From positions 9,049,547 through 9,113,546 of the forward strand of contig NZ_AP019860.1 of assembly GCF_009002475.1 (NCBI RefSeq): DNA of 64,000 nucleotides. Direction: 5' to 3'. The DNA comes from Candidatus Uabimicrobium amorphum (GTDB taxonomy: Bacteria > Planctomycetota > Uabimicrobiia > Uabimicrobiales > Uabimicrobiaceae). Positions 26,517 to 35,732 of the stretch are shown piece after piece (position 1 is the stretch's first letter; every line of letters begins with the position of its first letter). The notes under the pieces are model-generated. The model did no database searches. It had not been told where the DNA came from and was given only the letters and a program-made list of their open reading frames with translations. The position numbers and the translations under genes are program-made.

Positions 26517-28298
26517 ATGTGCAGAATCGTCGGAGTACTCAGTACCCAAAAAAAAATAGAAACCTCTATCGTTGAAAAAATGCGCGACTCTTTGTCCCAC
26601 GGTGGCCCAGATGATTGCGGTTTCTATTTGGGAAAAAACATCGCGATGGGACATCGACGTTTGTCGATCATTGACCTGTCGCAAGATGCTCATCAGCCTT
26701 TTATCGCAGATGATATTGTCGTTGTCTACAACGGAGAGGTCTATAACTTTCGCGAGTTGAAATTGCTTTTAGAGAAAGAGGGACACCATTTTGTCTCTGA
26801 ATCAGACACCGAAGTCATTATCAAAGCCTATTTAGAGTGGGGCGAAGACAGTTTTGAAAAACTACATGGAATGTTTGCTTTTGCGCTACTAGACAAGCGA
26901 AACAATACTCTATATCTAGTAAGAGATCACAGTGGAATAAAACCTCTCTATTTTTATTACGACGATCATGAATTGATATTTGCTTCGGAGATTCGCGCGT
27001 TTTATCACTATGACGCACAGTGGAAAAAAAGTGACCATTGGCAAGAATTGTTCTTGTCGTTTGGCCACATTCCGGAGCCATATACCATTTTACACAACGT
27101 GCATATGTTGGCAAAAGGCACATTTTGTAAATTTAATATGAATGGCAAAATCATCAAACAACAGCACTGCTATGCCCAGTTTGATTTTAGCGAAGCAATA
27201 ACAGACTACGATACGGCGATTGCGACCGTGAGAAATTCATTGCAAAACGCCATTGAAAGGCATCTCATTTCTGACGCACCTCTTGGTATTTTTCTCAGCG
27301 GAGGAATAGACTCTAGCCTTATCGCTCTTGTCGCCAAGCAGTTTAAAAGTGATTTGTGTACACTGTCTATTGTTTTTGATGATAGCTCCTACTCCGAAGA
27401 AAAATACCAACAAATGATTGTGGATAAAATATCGAGCAAACACACCGCCCATAAAATTACCTACCAAGACTTTTTTGAATCGCTGCCAGATATTTTTCAA
27501 AAAATGGACCAACCAACCACCGATGGAGTAAATTCCTACTTTGTCTCAAGGTGCGCACAACAAGCAGGTTTGAAGGCTGTTCTTGCTGGTATTGGAGGAG
27601 ACGAACTTTTTGCCGGGTACACAACTTTTGGCCACGGGGAAAAGCTTTTGAATCTATTTCTCCCAAAATTATTTGCGAAGTTGGGTTTGCTGTTGCCCCA
27701 TAACTTGAAACGCTTGACTTTTTTGCAATTGAATAATCCATATAGGTACTATTTAGTACTGCGCGGTTTTTTTCGTCCCGATGAAATCGCTATGTTATTG
27801 GGAAAATCTGAAAAATCGATTTGGGATTTTTTACAGCAATTGGAATTGGAGACACCCAGGTGTTCGCCGCGTAATTATATAAGTCATTTAGAACTAGATT
27901 TGTATATGAAAAATCAGTTACTTCGCGATAGCGATGTGATGGGCATGGGGCATTCCTTGGAAATTCGAGTTCCCTTCTTAGATGCCTCATTCCTCAAAGA
28001 CATTTTTTGTATTGAAGAGCACTTGCGCCTATCCAAAAGATTTCCCAAATGTTTACTCGTGGAATCTTTTGCTGATTTGCTCCCCAAAGAAGTAGCGTAT
28101 CGCAAAAAACAAGGTTTTGTCGTTCCTTTTGCAAGGTGGTTGCAGGATCATGGTCGCGAATCTTTCCATGACAAAGTCACAAAATCAGCTCTCAATGACA
28201 AATTCTGTACTGATTTGTGGACGAAGTTTGTTCAAGGCAAAATCCATTGGTCTAAGATTTGGGCAATATGGGTTTTGTGCGAATATACGGATTCATAG
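26517..28298 (+). CDS. asnB: Asparagine synthase (glutamine-hydrolysing)
   Basis: 593 residues, normal length. The N-terminal glutaminase domain begins M-C-R-I-V-G, so Cys2 becomes the N-terminal nucleophile after Met removal; MGHRRLSIIDLS and YNGEVYNF follow as in class II glutaminases. The synthetase domain has the PP-loop SGGIDSS (about 262) and GIGGDELFAGY. The reaction is aspartate + glutamine + ATP to asparagine + glutamate + AMP + PPi, in the cytoplasm. Members of this family in peripheral gene clusters may amidate other substrates, and the position after the two amidohydrolase genes leaves that open. The ATG at 26517 puts the catalytic Cys at position 2. Confidence 0.93.
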   Translation: MCRIVGVLSTQKKIETSIVEKMRDSLSHGGPDDCGFYLGKNIAMGHRRLSIIDLSQDAHQPFIADDIVVVYNGEVYNFRELKLLLEKEGHHFVSESDTEVIIKAYLEWGEDSFEKLHGMFAFALLDKRNNTLYLVRDHSGIKPLYFYYDDHELIFASEIRAFYHYDAQWKKSDHWQELFLSFGHIPEPYTILHNVHMLAKGTFCKFNMNGKIIKQQHCYAQFDFSEAITDYDTAIATVRNSLQNAIERHLISDAPLGIFLSGGIDSSLIALVAKQFKSDLCTLSIVFDDSSYSEEKYQQMIVDKISSKHTAHKITYQDFFESLPDIFQKMDQPTTDGVNSYFVSRCAQQAGLKAVLAGIGGDELFAGYTTFGHGEKLLNLFLPKLFAKLGLLLPHNLKRLTFLQLNNPYRYYLVLRGFFRPDEIAMLLGKSEKSIWDFLQQLELETPRCSPRNYISHLELDLYMKNQLLRDSDVMGMGHSLEIRVPFLDASFLKDIFCIEEHLRLSKRFPKCLLVESFADLLPKEVAYRKKQGFVVPFARWLQDHGRESFHDKVTKSALNDKFCTDLWTKFVQGKIHWSKIWAIWVLCEYTDS

Positions 28299-28403
28299 TG
28301 TTTGATAACAATGATAACTATTGAGTTGAAAAATTACACTTGTATCACTCTAATTTTAAAATCATATTTTCCTGTTTGTATTAACTGCCTTCAGAAACTC
28401 GGC

Positions 28404-28437
28404 TACCTTTTGTCTCAACATGTTGAGACAAAAGGTA
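28404..28437. repeat. 34-base perfect palindrome
   Basis: TACCTTTTGTCTCAACA is followed immediately by its exact reverse complement, with no loop. It lies in a 319-base stretch (28299-28617) without an intact gene, between asnB and a DUF1016 remnant. No T run follows, so a terminator is not obvious. It may be a mobile-element end, joined ends of two elements, or a protein-binding site. Confidence 0.9.
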
Positions 28438-28460
28438 ACTAAGATGTTAAAGAAAATTGA

Positions 28461-28595
28461 AATGAAGTTGTAAAGCTAATTACTTCATCAAAAGAGAATT
28501 ATATTAGAATTGCAAATCGGAAGCTAGTTGAGCTGTATTGGAATATAGCAGAATATATTTACAAAAGAGTTGACGATTGTTTCAAAAGATATTGA
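28461..28595 (+). pseudogene. Remnant of DUF1016/YhcG-type nuclease gene (N-terminal region)
   Basis: A 44-codon open stretch without a proper start reads NEVVKLITSSKENYIRIANR followed by KLVELYWNIAEYIYKRVDD. The N-x-x-L-V-x-L-Y-W-x-I-x-x-Y-I pattern is typical of the N-terminal DUF1016 domain of YhcG-family PD-(D/E)xK proteins, usually 330-370 residues. The frame is closed upstream by TGA at 28458 and ends at 28595, and no catalytic domain follows. Such genes are commonly found with restriction-modification or defence loci and mobile DNA. The call rests on a short motif and is moderate. Confidence 0.5.
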
Positions 28596-28617
28596 GCTTT
28601 TATACGATTGCCAATTT

Positions 28618-29394
28618 CTACTGTTTTTGAGCGTTTTTTTCTAAGCCGCAATGGCTCCAATGTGTAATGGGCATAAACATACCGTAAAAATCATGATCTT
28701 TTAAGATTTGACACCAGCGTTCGCGATTTTCTTTTGACCCATATGAGGATGTCCAGTTGCTATAAAAGCACATAAATCCTATCTCAAAAGGAAAGTCGTA
28801 GTCCTTTTCTTTGATCACGTTGATTTGACTGACATAACGATCTCTGAAGACTAGGATTTCGTTAAATAAATCTTCCCGAGCTTCTTCTGTTTTCAAGTAT
28901 TTTATTTCTACTACCATGGGCTTGATTAATTTATGTTTTTCGCATGAAGCTAAAAATTCACTTAACTCTGGTATGCGCTGTTGTAAGTTATCTTTATTTC
29001 CATTTAAGTACAAGGTTTTTAATTCACTTAATGTCAAATCAGCAATTTTTAAATCATGTGCCTTCGGCGTTTTCCCATATAGTTGTTTCATTCGCTCTAT
29101 GAATTTTTGTTTTTGATATAGCACCGAAAATATTTCGCGATTATCACCGGCATTGGGCAACATTCTTTTTAATTTTTTGTCATGAAATACGACAATCTTT
29201 CCATCAAATGTTTCTTGAATATCAAACTCAAGATACACAAAATTTTCATTGTCCTGAATGGTGTTTAATGATTTTTCTAAAATGTACAAAGAGTTTTCAG
29301 GTAAATTTGTATAGTGATCTACACCAGCCCGATGTCCCCAATTTTCTGCGATAATGGAAGATAAAATAAAAATGAAAAGTACTATTTTGCTCAT
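28618..29394 (-). CDS. Secreted glycerophosphodiester phosphodiesterase-like protein
   Basis: 258 residues from ATG 29394, preceded by AGGGCGG; an ATG at 29418 is upstream of that site. A signal peptide (SKIVLFIFILSSIIA) is followed by GDPD-family motifs: WGHRAG, LPENS, LEFDIQETFDGKIVVFHD (catalytic His and metal-binding Glu/Asp), and VVEIKY. These enzymes cleave glycerophosphodiesters from lipid turnover to glycerol 3-phosphate and an alcohol. The C-terminus (FMPITHWSHCGLEKN) is short of the usual last beta/alpha unit, so the barrel may be incomplete or divergent. It would act in the periplasm or at the surface. Single gene. Confidence 0.78.
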   Translation of the reverse strand: MSKIVLFIFILSSIIAENWGHRAGVDHYTNLPENSLYILEKSLNTIQDNENFVYLEFDIQETFDGKIVVFHDKKLKRMLPNAGDNREIFSVLYQKQKFIERMKQLYGKTPKAHDLKIADLTLSELKTLYLNGNKDNLQQRIPELSEFLASCEKHKLIKPMVVEIKYLKTEEAREDLFNEILVFRDRYVSQINVIKEKDYDFPFEIGFMCFYSNWTSSYGSKENRERWCQILKDHDFYGMFMPITHWSHCGLEKNAQKQ

Positions 29395-29576
29395 GACCGC
29401 CCTTTCAAAATTGACCAAATGTAAGTTTCTTTTGTGCCTGTAATGGAATAAAGTGATCAGAAATATTCGACAAATAGGATTTTTATATTGTGAATATAAA
29501 ACATTTATTGTGTCCTCACTTGATTTGTCACAAAATCTAAATTCTATAACTTGGAGAGGACACCCAATAAAACTGT

Positions 29577-30119
29577 TTATCGTTTTAATCCAAAGTCACG
29601 TTTTTTGATTTTTGCCATACGCCCATCTGGATGATGAAAAACAAGTCCTTCTACATCTTTATCTTCTAGCCATTGAGATATGCCCGAAAACGATCTTGGG
29701 ACGTCATCGTATTTCTCAGCATCGCTGTGTTTGACTAGTGTATGTGTCTCATAGCCCTCTAAATTACCTTGGATTTTTGGACCAACAAGCTCGTAAGTAC
29801 CAGGTGTCAAAGACGCGTCAAAGGCCTCCATGTGCCATTTATTCTCCGCTAGTTCAGGATCAACTTCCATCCAACCAAAACGCTTTCCCGTAGTTTCGTC
29901 AAGTACCTCTTGGATAAATCCGTCTGGGATACTCTTACCTTTTTTTACTTCGCGGCGTTTAAAATATTTACCATCTTCTATTTTTACACATGTACCATCG
30001 TATTTACGTGTAGCAACTCCTTCGCCAGCAAATACCCACTCACATCCAGGGTAAACTTCATCAATCACTTTTTTTCGATCTTGTTCATCTCGTTTAAAAA
30101 TGGTTGGTGTCTTTTTCAT
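29577..30119 (-). CDS. RNA ligase-like nucleotidyltransferase (DUF5565 type)
   Basis: 180 residues. TRKYDGT at about 37-43 is motif I of the covalent nucleotidyltransferase superfamily, with Lys39 as the residue that would take AMP. EGLVFHHPDG looks like motif IV and MAKIKKRDFG like motif V. The size and the text YELVGPKIQGN fit the small RNA ligase family annotated as DUF5565. It should join or seal RNA ends in the cytoplasm, in an ATP-dependent way. No RtcB, Pnkp, or methyltransferase partner is beside it, so the RNA target is unknown. It stands alone, with AGGAGT-like sequence before the ATG. Confidence 0.8.
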   Translation of the reverse strand: MKKTPTIFKRDEQDRKKVIDEVYPGCEWVFAGEGVATRKYDGTCVKIEDGKYFKRREVKKGKSIPDGFIQEVLDETTGKRFGWMEVDPELAENKWHMEAFDASLTPGTYELVGPKIQGNLEGYETHTLVKHSDAEKYDDVPRSFSGISQWLEDKDVEGLVFHHPDGRMAKIKKRDFGLKR

Positions 30120-30261
30120 TTTTGACTCCTAAAATAGGTTGATACTGAAAACATCATTATCGTAAACGTAGGAAAAGCAAACTTCAATGGAGGGTAGTGA
30201 TCAACGGGTAATTCGCGGGCTTCGGTCTAGAGCCAGATTCTAAGCTGCGAGGTCTAAGCCT

Positions 30262-30549
30262 CTACTCGGGAGCTTCACATTTTTCGGCGCGGCATTTTTC
30301 ATTGGCACGGTATATGGTGTAAGGAAAAATCACAACATCTGCCGCAAGACTTACGGGTAAATCTACCAAACGAAGCGGGTTACAGACGGACCATTTTCCG
30401 TCGTATACCACTCCCGAAAATGGTCCTATGTATTCGCTGTTTTCACTAAAATCGTTTTGTTGCGCTTGTGATTGTATGGTACCACAAGCGGTGATACTCA
30501 AAACCAAACTCGCCCAAAAAATAGCGTTTAACAATCTCTTTGTATACAT
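30262..30549 (-). CDS. YceK/YidQ-like lipoprotein
   Basis: 95 residues. A signal peptide ends in the lipobox-like SITAC (Cys22), so the mature protein should be lipid-anchored. The rest fits the small YceK/YidQ lipoprotein family: YIGPFSGVVYDG, LVDLPVSLAADVVIFPYTIY. Function of the family is unknown. It is the last gene of the minus-strand run, 10 bases after the PycTM-like gene, so probably made with the kinase genes upstream. Confidence 0.75.
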   Translation of the reverse strand: MYTKRLLNAIFWASLVLSITACGTIQSQAQQNDFSENSEYIGPFSGVVYDGKWSVCNPLRLVDLPVSLAADVVIFPYTIYRANEKCRAEKCEAPE

Positions 30550-30559
30550 TCATCTGCTT

Positions 30560-31081
30560 TCAAATATTGAGAAAGACATTCATCGTAAATACGGTCATGG
30601 CAAAGATTACCGAGATCAAGAAAAAGAATACTGATTTTTTGACGTAGTGATATTTTTTTGCGGAAACTAAATATTCGCGGTGTAGTAACACCGCGTAGTC
30701 ATGTTCAAGTTTGTGGATATCTGTTTGTGCGAAATTTTCGGCGTAACTTTGCGAATCGTCTGGGTTGGGATAATGTTTTTGTATACTTGCCATGTTGAAT
30801 AGATCTGCGACATCTGCCCCGCGGCGATGTGGTCGCGGATAGATGACCGCTACGCATAATATGCAGCAGGTAAATGCGATGAGTAAGTAACAAATATAAA
30901 GAGTTAGCATTAGACCAAATGAGTACCCTGCCATACCTTTTAGAACTTTCCCCAAAGGTACGATAAATCCCATCAAAATTCCATTGATTGTCAAGATCGC
31001 AACTGCTTTTGTGTCAGCAAAAATAATCAAATTTTGATTGAAGTGAAATGATTGTAGCAATACTTTGAGTTTATCTGACAT
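30560..31081 (-). CDS. Pycsar effector-like membrane protein (PycTM/DUF5706)
   Basis: 173 residues. The segment IIFADTKAVAILTINGILMGF is the hallmark A-D-x-K-A start of the first membrane helix in the Pycsar effector family. A second helix (about 55-80, LMLTLYICYLLIAFTCCILCV) and a long cytoplasmic helix (LEHDYAVLLHREYLVSAKKYHYV) follow, then a last membrane helix at the C-terminus. In Pycsar defence such proteins depolarise or perforate the inner membrane when bound by cCMP or cUMP. Here no nucleotide cyclase is adjacent; the gene starts 1 base after the TPR kinase stop. Control by phosphorylation rather than a cyclic nucleotide is a reasonable but untested idea. Confidence 0.75.
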   Translation of the reverse strand: MSDKLKVLLQSFHFNQNLIIFADTKAVAILTINGILMGFIVPLGKVLKGMAGYSFGLMLTLYICYLLIAFTCCILCVAVIYPRPHRRGADVADLFNMASIQKHYPNPDDSQSYAENFAQTDIHKLEHDYAVLLHREYLVSAKKYHYVKKSVFFFLISVIFAMTVFTMNVFLNI

Positions 31082-31082
31082 T

Positions 31083-34000
31083 TTACTTTCCCTTATCTAG
31101 ATTTTTTTGTGTAGCAATTTGTGACTTTAGTTTTAAAAATTTTGCATTCCATGGTTGGCTTAGAATTGCCTTTTTGATATTTTCTTGCGCGGCCTCTAGG
31201 TTGCGCAATTTAAGATGTGCTTTTGCCATCCAGTATTGCTGTAGACAGTTCTCGCGCTTAATCTTTTGCAATGTTTGTAAACTCTGTTGTGGTTGTTGCA
31301 ACAGATAATCTGCGATGGCTTTTTCTAACAAACAACGATCATTTTGTGGATCGAGTTCCACAGCGCGATCTAAGCACATTTTGTATTGACTTGTTTCATG
31401 TAGTTTTTTGTTTGAAAAGTGACTTTCTAACTTTTGCAAAAATTTTATATAGGTGTTGTTGTTTTCAAAATTGTTGATATTCGAGGCAAAATATTTCGCA
31501 CTATACAAATTGTGGTATACGCGAAAAGAGTATCCAAAAGCCGCAAAAGTGCGCATTTTCTTGTCTGCTTTTCGTAGCTTTTTGTGCAAGGCGTCTAATT
31601 CTTTTATTTTTTTGTGGCGAAGATAATTGTGTACCAATGACATCGTTGCCGCTCTACGTACCATTTTATGTTTATGTTTGCAGAGCTTTAATAGCAAATT
31701 TGATATTTCAATATCGCATTCGATGAGTCCATTGGCCATTGCCCAAGCACTTTTCGGATTATTTTGATCTATGTGACTTAGAAAAAATTTGATGAGCCTA
31801 CCGCGACTAGCGCGCATTAAGTATTCGATCATAATAGAACGCATGGTTGGATTATCGTCTTGCACCAATTTTTGCGCGGAAGTGATGATGTCAAAAATAG
31901 GGGTATTGTTTTTGTGGTCCGACTCAAAATAAATCATTGGTGCTGCGCGTAAGGCTAAATTTTCCTCGGGATTGCTAATGATGGGAATTAAAGAGGTGAT
32001 TTCTCCTTGTATGGCCAAAGAGAATATCGATTGCAAACGCACCGGTGTTTCTTTGCTCCACGCATATTTTTTGAGTTTTTTGACGAATTCGGGTTTTGTG
32101 AAGTACTTCATTCTCGATAGAGCAACTCTTTTGACTTTTTGCGAACTATGGTCTGCACCGGCAACAAGTACTTGTGTGTATTTTTCGACAATTTGTTGCT
32201 GGAAAGGTCGCGGAAACTTTTGTAAATTCCACAGTGTGTCGAGTGCATAGGCATGGATAGTTTCCCTACTATCTTTGCAATAGCGCAGTAAAATTGCTTG
32301 CGGGGTTTTTTTGCCCGCGAGCCACATTTTTTGCGCTGCGGGTAGTGATATTTTCGCATCATCACTTTGTAAAAGATATTTTAATAAATTGTGGTTAACC
32401 GGTAAACTTTCCGCTAGCTTTGCTTGTAAAAATACCGGAGTATCTGCGGGGATTCTTTGTGGTATTTCGAACTTTAAATTTAGGTTATTCTTCATACTAA
32501 GAGTATTGATGAGTAGTTTCGTCAGAGGTGATTCTGACTGATACGCTGTTTTGAAAAAGTTACGCACATCATTTCTCGCGATTTCAACAATGATTTGTCC
32601 CGCAAAAAAGCGCGTAATCATATCTTCCCATGGATTTATCATTATTTGTTGTAGTACATCGATGTTAATCTGCTTATTTGAGTGTAGTGACAGCAATGTA
32701 CTATTATCTTCGGTCATGTAGTAGCGACTGATAATTTTGCGGAAATAGGCCTTTTGGTTAGTGATGTATTGTTGACGAATATCATTATAGATAGCTTGGA
32801 ACTTTTGACGTACGCTGTTATCTAAACTTTTGTCTTTGGTGATTTGTGCTAGCTTGTCGCGTACTTCTTGAATCATAAACATTCCCATAAGTCCTTCGCG
32901 GGCAATGTCGTCTATCTGTTTCTCTTTGCTGGTTTTCAACGTATCGATTAAGCGCTGTGCGCGCTCAATATTTTTAGGATCTTGTTTGGCGTTTTGCAAT
33001 GTCGCCGTTTGTGCGTAACGACGACTTAGTATTGTTTTTTCTTTGAAAAATAAGTCAATTTTGTCGTCAACATAGTTGAGAAATACGCGACCGCGTAGCA
33101 TTTTTTTTAAGACAAAACGTTCAAATATGTTGGATTGGCGAATCATATTATTGTATACATAACTCGCTAAATATAAGTTACCAATATCTAATTCAATGCA
33201 GTGTAGAAAATCATCGTTGGCACGTCGTTTTTGGTTTACCGAGATATAGCAAAAAGCACGTTCCTTATAGTACGTATCAATCCATGGCTCTAATTCAATG
33301 GCTTTTGTGTAAAGCTCGATGGCCTTCGTATACTTTTTGCGCAAGCGATGGCAATTTGCCAATAAAAAATTCGTTTGTGCATGTTCGCCGTTTAGCGTCG
33401 CCGCTGTTTGTAAATACTCAAACGCCGCTTCATAATTTTTGTTGTCAAATTCCCACTCACCGAGATAGAAAGGCACTAAGAATTTTTCGTGGTTTAGAGC
33501 GTTTTTTTGCGCAAACAGTTTTTTCAACAGTGTCAACGCCTTGTTTTTCTCACCTGATTCATAATATGTGATGGCCGTGTAGTACAATACTTCTGTTTGT
33601 AATTTCTCATCGGAGGTTGCGATTTGCTGTAAAAATTTTTTCGCGTTTTTATAATCTTGTAAATAGTAATATACACGAGATATTTGCAATAAATTTATGG
33701 CTGATTTTGCGGTAATGCTTTTCCATGTTTCTTTTGCTTCGAGGTATTTTTTTAAATTTACCTGTAAACTCAATACCTTGTTTAAGGTGCCAGACTCCAC
33801 AATCTTTTCCAAGGAGTCATACTTTTTGTAATACGACAGAGCCTGCGACTCATTACCTATTTTGTATTCTATATCGCCTAAATTTTTGTAATCTTTGGGA
33901 ATAGGTTCTAATTTTACCGCAGTTTGCAAATCGTTAATCGCTAAGTCCCATTTATTCTTACGTAGAAAAATTTGTGCTCGTTCACGAAAACCGATTGCGC

Positions 34001-35732
34001 GTCTTGGAAAAGTGATGGTTAGTTGACTGGCGATGGCTAAGGCTTTGTCAACATTGGTATTTTGATACTTGTGCAATTGTTTTAACTCAATAGCAATTTT
34101 TTTATCTTCAATTTTTTTTGCGCGGACTCGGTCGCGCGTGGCAAATTTTTGGCGCTGTTTTTTTTCGTAAATAGCGGCACGTAGTCTATAGTACTTTGCC
34201 GTTTCGCGAGAATTCTTCACAATATGGTTCGCATACTGTAACGCCTTTTGATATTTTTGGGTGTCGTATAAAAATTGCGCGTAGAGGAACAATACTTCGT
34301 TGTCTTTGTCTTGTGCTTGTAAAGCTTTTGTGAATAGTTTCTGCGCTTTGTTGATCTCACCTGTTAGTTGATAGATCCGCGCTTTCAAGGCTGTGAAGCG
34401 CGAAGTATTACTTTTGATTTGTGAAATTTTTTGCAAGGCGAGATCGTATTTTTCACCACGCATTAAGTCATAGGCATTGTAGTAGATTCGTTCGCGTTGT
34501 GCTGTTTCTGAAGTTTGGTATTTTGCTACTTGCCACCATGCAAACATTGCGATGACTGTAATACACAGAGCGACAACCGCTGTTACTGTTTTTTTGTAGG
34601 TGTTCCACCATAATTTTGTTTCAAATGCCATGCGTTCCTTGCCGATGTTTTGTTTTTCTCCTGCGAGATAGGCTTGGAGTGCTTGGGAAAAACTTGCCGC
34701 TGTTTGGTAACGATCTTCGACATTTTTCGCAATGGTCTTTAAACAAATAAAGTTGAGTTCTTTGCTAACTTCGCGATTGATTTTGCGTGGCGCGGTGGGC
34801 ATTTCTTGGAGAATTTTTTTGTAGAGAGCTGAAAACTGGTTGTCGACAAAGGGGAATTGTCCGGTAATGAGTTTGTAAAGGATAATTCCTAGCGCATATA
34901 CATCCGAGCGATGGTCAATATTTTTGCGATGCCCACGAACTTGTTCGGGAGATAAGTAAAATGGAGTACCAATAATAGCACCTGATTGTGTTAATGATGA
35001 TGACTTATCGCTCATTTTTGCCAAACCAAAATCCGCAAGATATGGATTGTTGTTTTTATCAAGAAAAACGTTTGCTGGTTTGACATCGCGGTGCACAATA
35101 CCATTTTTATGGGCATGATCTAAAGCATTGGCGACTTTAATGAGAATTTGCAGTAGTTCGTCGCGTTCACAGGTATTTTTATCGATCAGTTCTTGAAAAT
35201 CGATCCCCTCAATAAACTGCATGACAAAATAAGGAAAACCGTTTTCTTCGCCAAAATCATAGATGGGAATGATATTCGGATGTTGTAGAGCCGATATCAT
35301 TTGTGCTTCTTTGTGAAAGCGCTTTACACTAACGGGATCGGAACTTATATTGCTCAGAAGCGTTTTCAAAACTAAAACGCGATTGATCCCCGGTTGCTTC
35401 ACTTTGTAGACAACCCCCATTCCCCCACGTCCCAGCTCACTAATTATTTCATATTTGCCAATAGTTTTGACGATGGACTTTGATGGTTCTTCTTGCACAG
35501 TACTTGTGCTATTCGCGTGGGTTTCATTTAAACCTTGGCGCGTGTGAATCATTTTAATGACTTGCGCCACATACTGGGCAGGCAGAACTTTGCGCTGTAT
35601 CAGTACTTGGGCTAGATTAAGTTTTTGGGCATTACAGTATGATAGTGCTTGTTGAATAGTGTTTTCTTGTAATGCTTGCTGTTGATGGAGAATTTGTGCA
35701 ATTTGCGCATTATAGTTTGCTATATCATTCAT
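31083..35732 (-). CDS. Ser/Thr kinase with exported TPR and HEAT-like repeats
   Basis: 1549 residues. The N-terminal 65 residues (LQENTIQQALSYCNAQ, LAQVLIQRKVLPAQYV) resemble the small helical domain found at the N-terminus of type II/IV secretion ATPases. The kinase has GRGGMG (101-106), VLK lysine (123), HRDVKPAN (214-221), DFG (234-236) and SPEQ. A membrane helix at about 385-405 leads to some 1100 residues outside: many TPR units (for example DYKNAKKFLQQIA, AIELYTKAIELEPW), then HEAT-like repeats, then TPR again at the end. It overlaps the pseudokinase upstream by 4 bases (ATGA) and is followed 1 base later by the PycTM-like gene. It is the counterpart of the TPR kinase at 5189, with a different N-terminus. 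Confidence 0.93.
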   Translation of the reverse strand: MNDIANYNAQIAQILHQQQALQENTIQQALSYCNAQKLNLAQVLIQRKVLPAQYVAQVIKMIHTRQGLNETHANSTSTVQEEPSKSIVKTIGKYEIISELGRGGMGVVYKVKQPGINRVLVLKTLLSNISSDPVSVKRFHKEAQMISALQHPNIIPIYDFGEENGFPYFVMQFIEGIDFQELIDKNTCERDELLQILIKVANALDHAHKNGIVHRDVKPANVFLDKNNNPYLADFGLAKMSDKSSSLTQSGAIIGTPFYLSPEQVRGHRKNIDHRSDVYALGIILYKLITGQFPFVDNQFSALYKKILQEMPTAPRKINREVSKELNFICLKTIAKNVEDRYQTAASFSQALQAYLAGEKQNIGKERMAFETKLWWNTYKKTVTAVVALCITVIAMFAWWQVAKYQTSETAQRERIYYNAYDLMRGEKYDLALQKISQIKSNTSRFTALKARIYQLTGEINKAQKLFTKALQAQDKDNEVLFLYAQFLYDTQKYQKALQYANHIVKNSRETAKYYRLRAAIYEKKQRQKFATRDRVRAKKIEDKKIAIELKQLHKYQNTNVDKALAIASQLTITFPRRAIGFRERAQIFLRKNKWDLAINDLQTAVKLEPIPKDYKNLGDIEYKIGNESQALSYYKKYDSLEKIVESGTLNKVLSLQVNLKKYLEAKETWKSITAKSAINLLQISRVYYYLQDYKNAKKFLQQIATSDEKLQTEVLYYTAITYYESGEKNKALTLLKKLFAQKNALNHEKFLVPFYLGEWEFDNKNYEAAFEYLQTAATLNGEHAQTNFLLANCHRLRKKYTKAIELYTKAIELEPWIDTYYKERAFCYISVNQKRRANDDFLHCIELDIGNLYLASYVYNNMIRQSNIFERFVLKKMLRGRVFLNYVDDKIDLFFKEKTILSRRYAQTATLQNAKQDPKNIERAQRLIDTLKTSKEKQIDDIAREGLMGMFMIQEVRDKLAQITKDKSLDNSVRQKFQAIYNDIRQQYITNQKAYFRKIISRYYMTEDNSTLLSLHSNKQINIDVLQQIMINPWEDMITRFFAGQIIVEIARNDVRNFFKTAYQSESPLTKLLINTLSMKNNLNLKFEIPQRIPADTPVFLQAKLAESLPVNHNLLKYLLQSDDAKISLPAAQKMWLAGKKTPQAILLRYCKDSRETIHAYALDTLWNLQKFPRPFQQQIVEKYTQVLVAGADHSSQKVKRVALSRMKYFTKPEFVKKLKKYAWSKETPVRLQSIFSLAIQGEITSLIPIISNPEENLALRAAPMIYFESDHKNNTPIFDIITSAQKLVQDDNPTMRSIMIEYLMRASRGRLIKFFLSHIDQNNPKSAWAMANGLIECDIEISNLLLKLCKHKHKMVRRAATMSLVHNYLRHKKIKELDALHKKLRKADKKMRTFAAFGYSFRVYHNLYSAKYFASNINNFENNNTYIKFLQKLESHFSNKKLHETSQYKMCLDRAVELDPQNDRCLLEKAIADYLLQQPQQSLQTLQKIKRENCLQQYWMAKAHLKLRNLEAAQENIKKAILSQPWNAKFLKLKSQIATQKNLDKGK

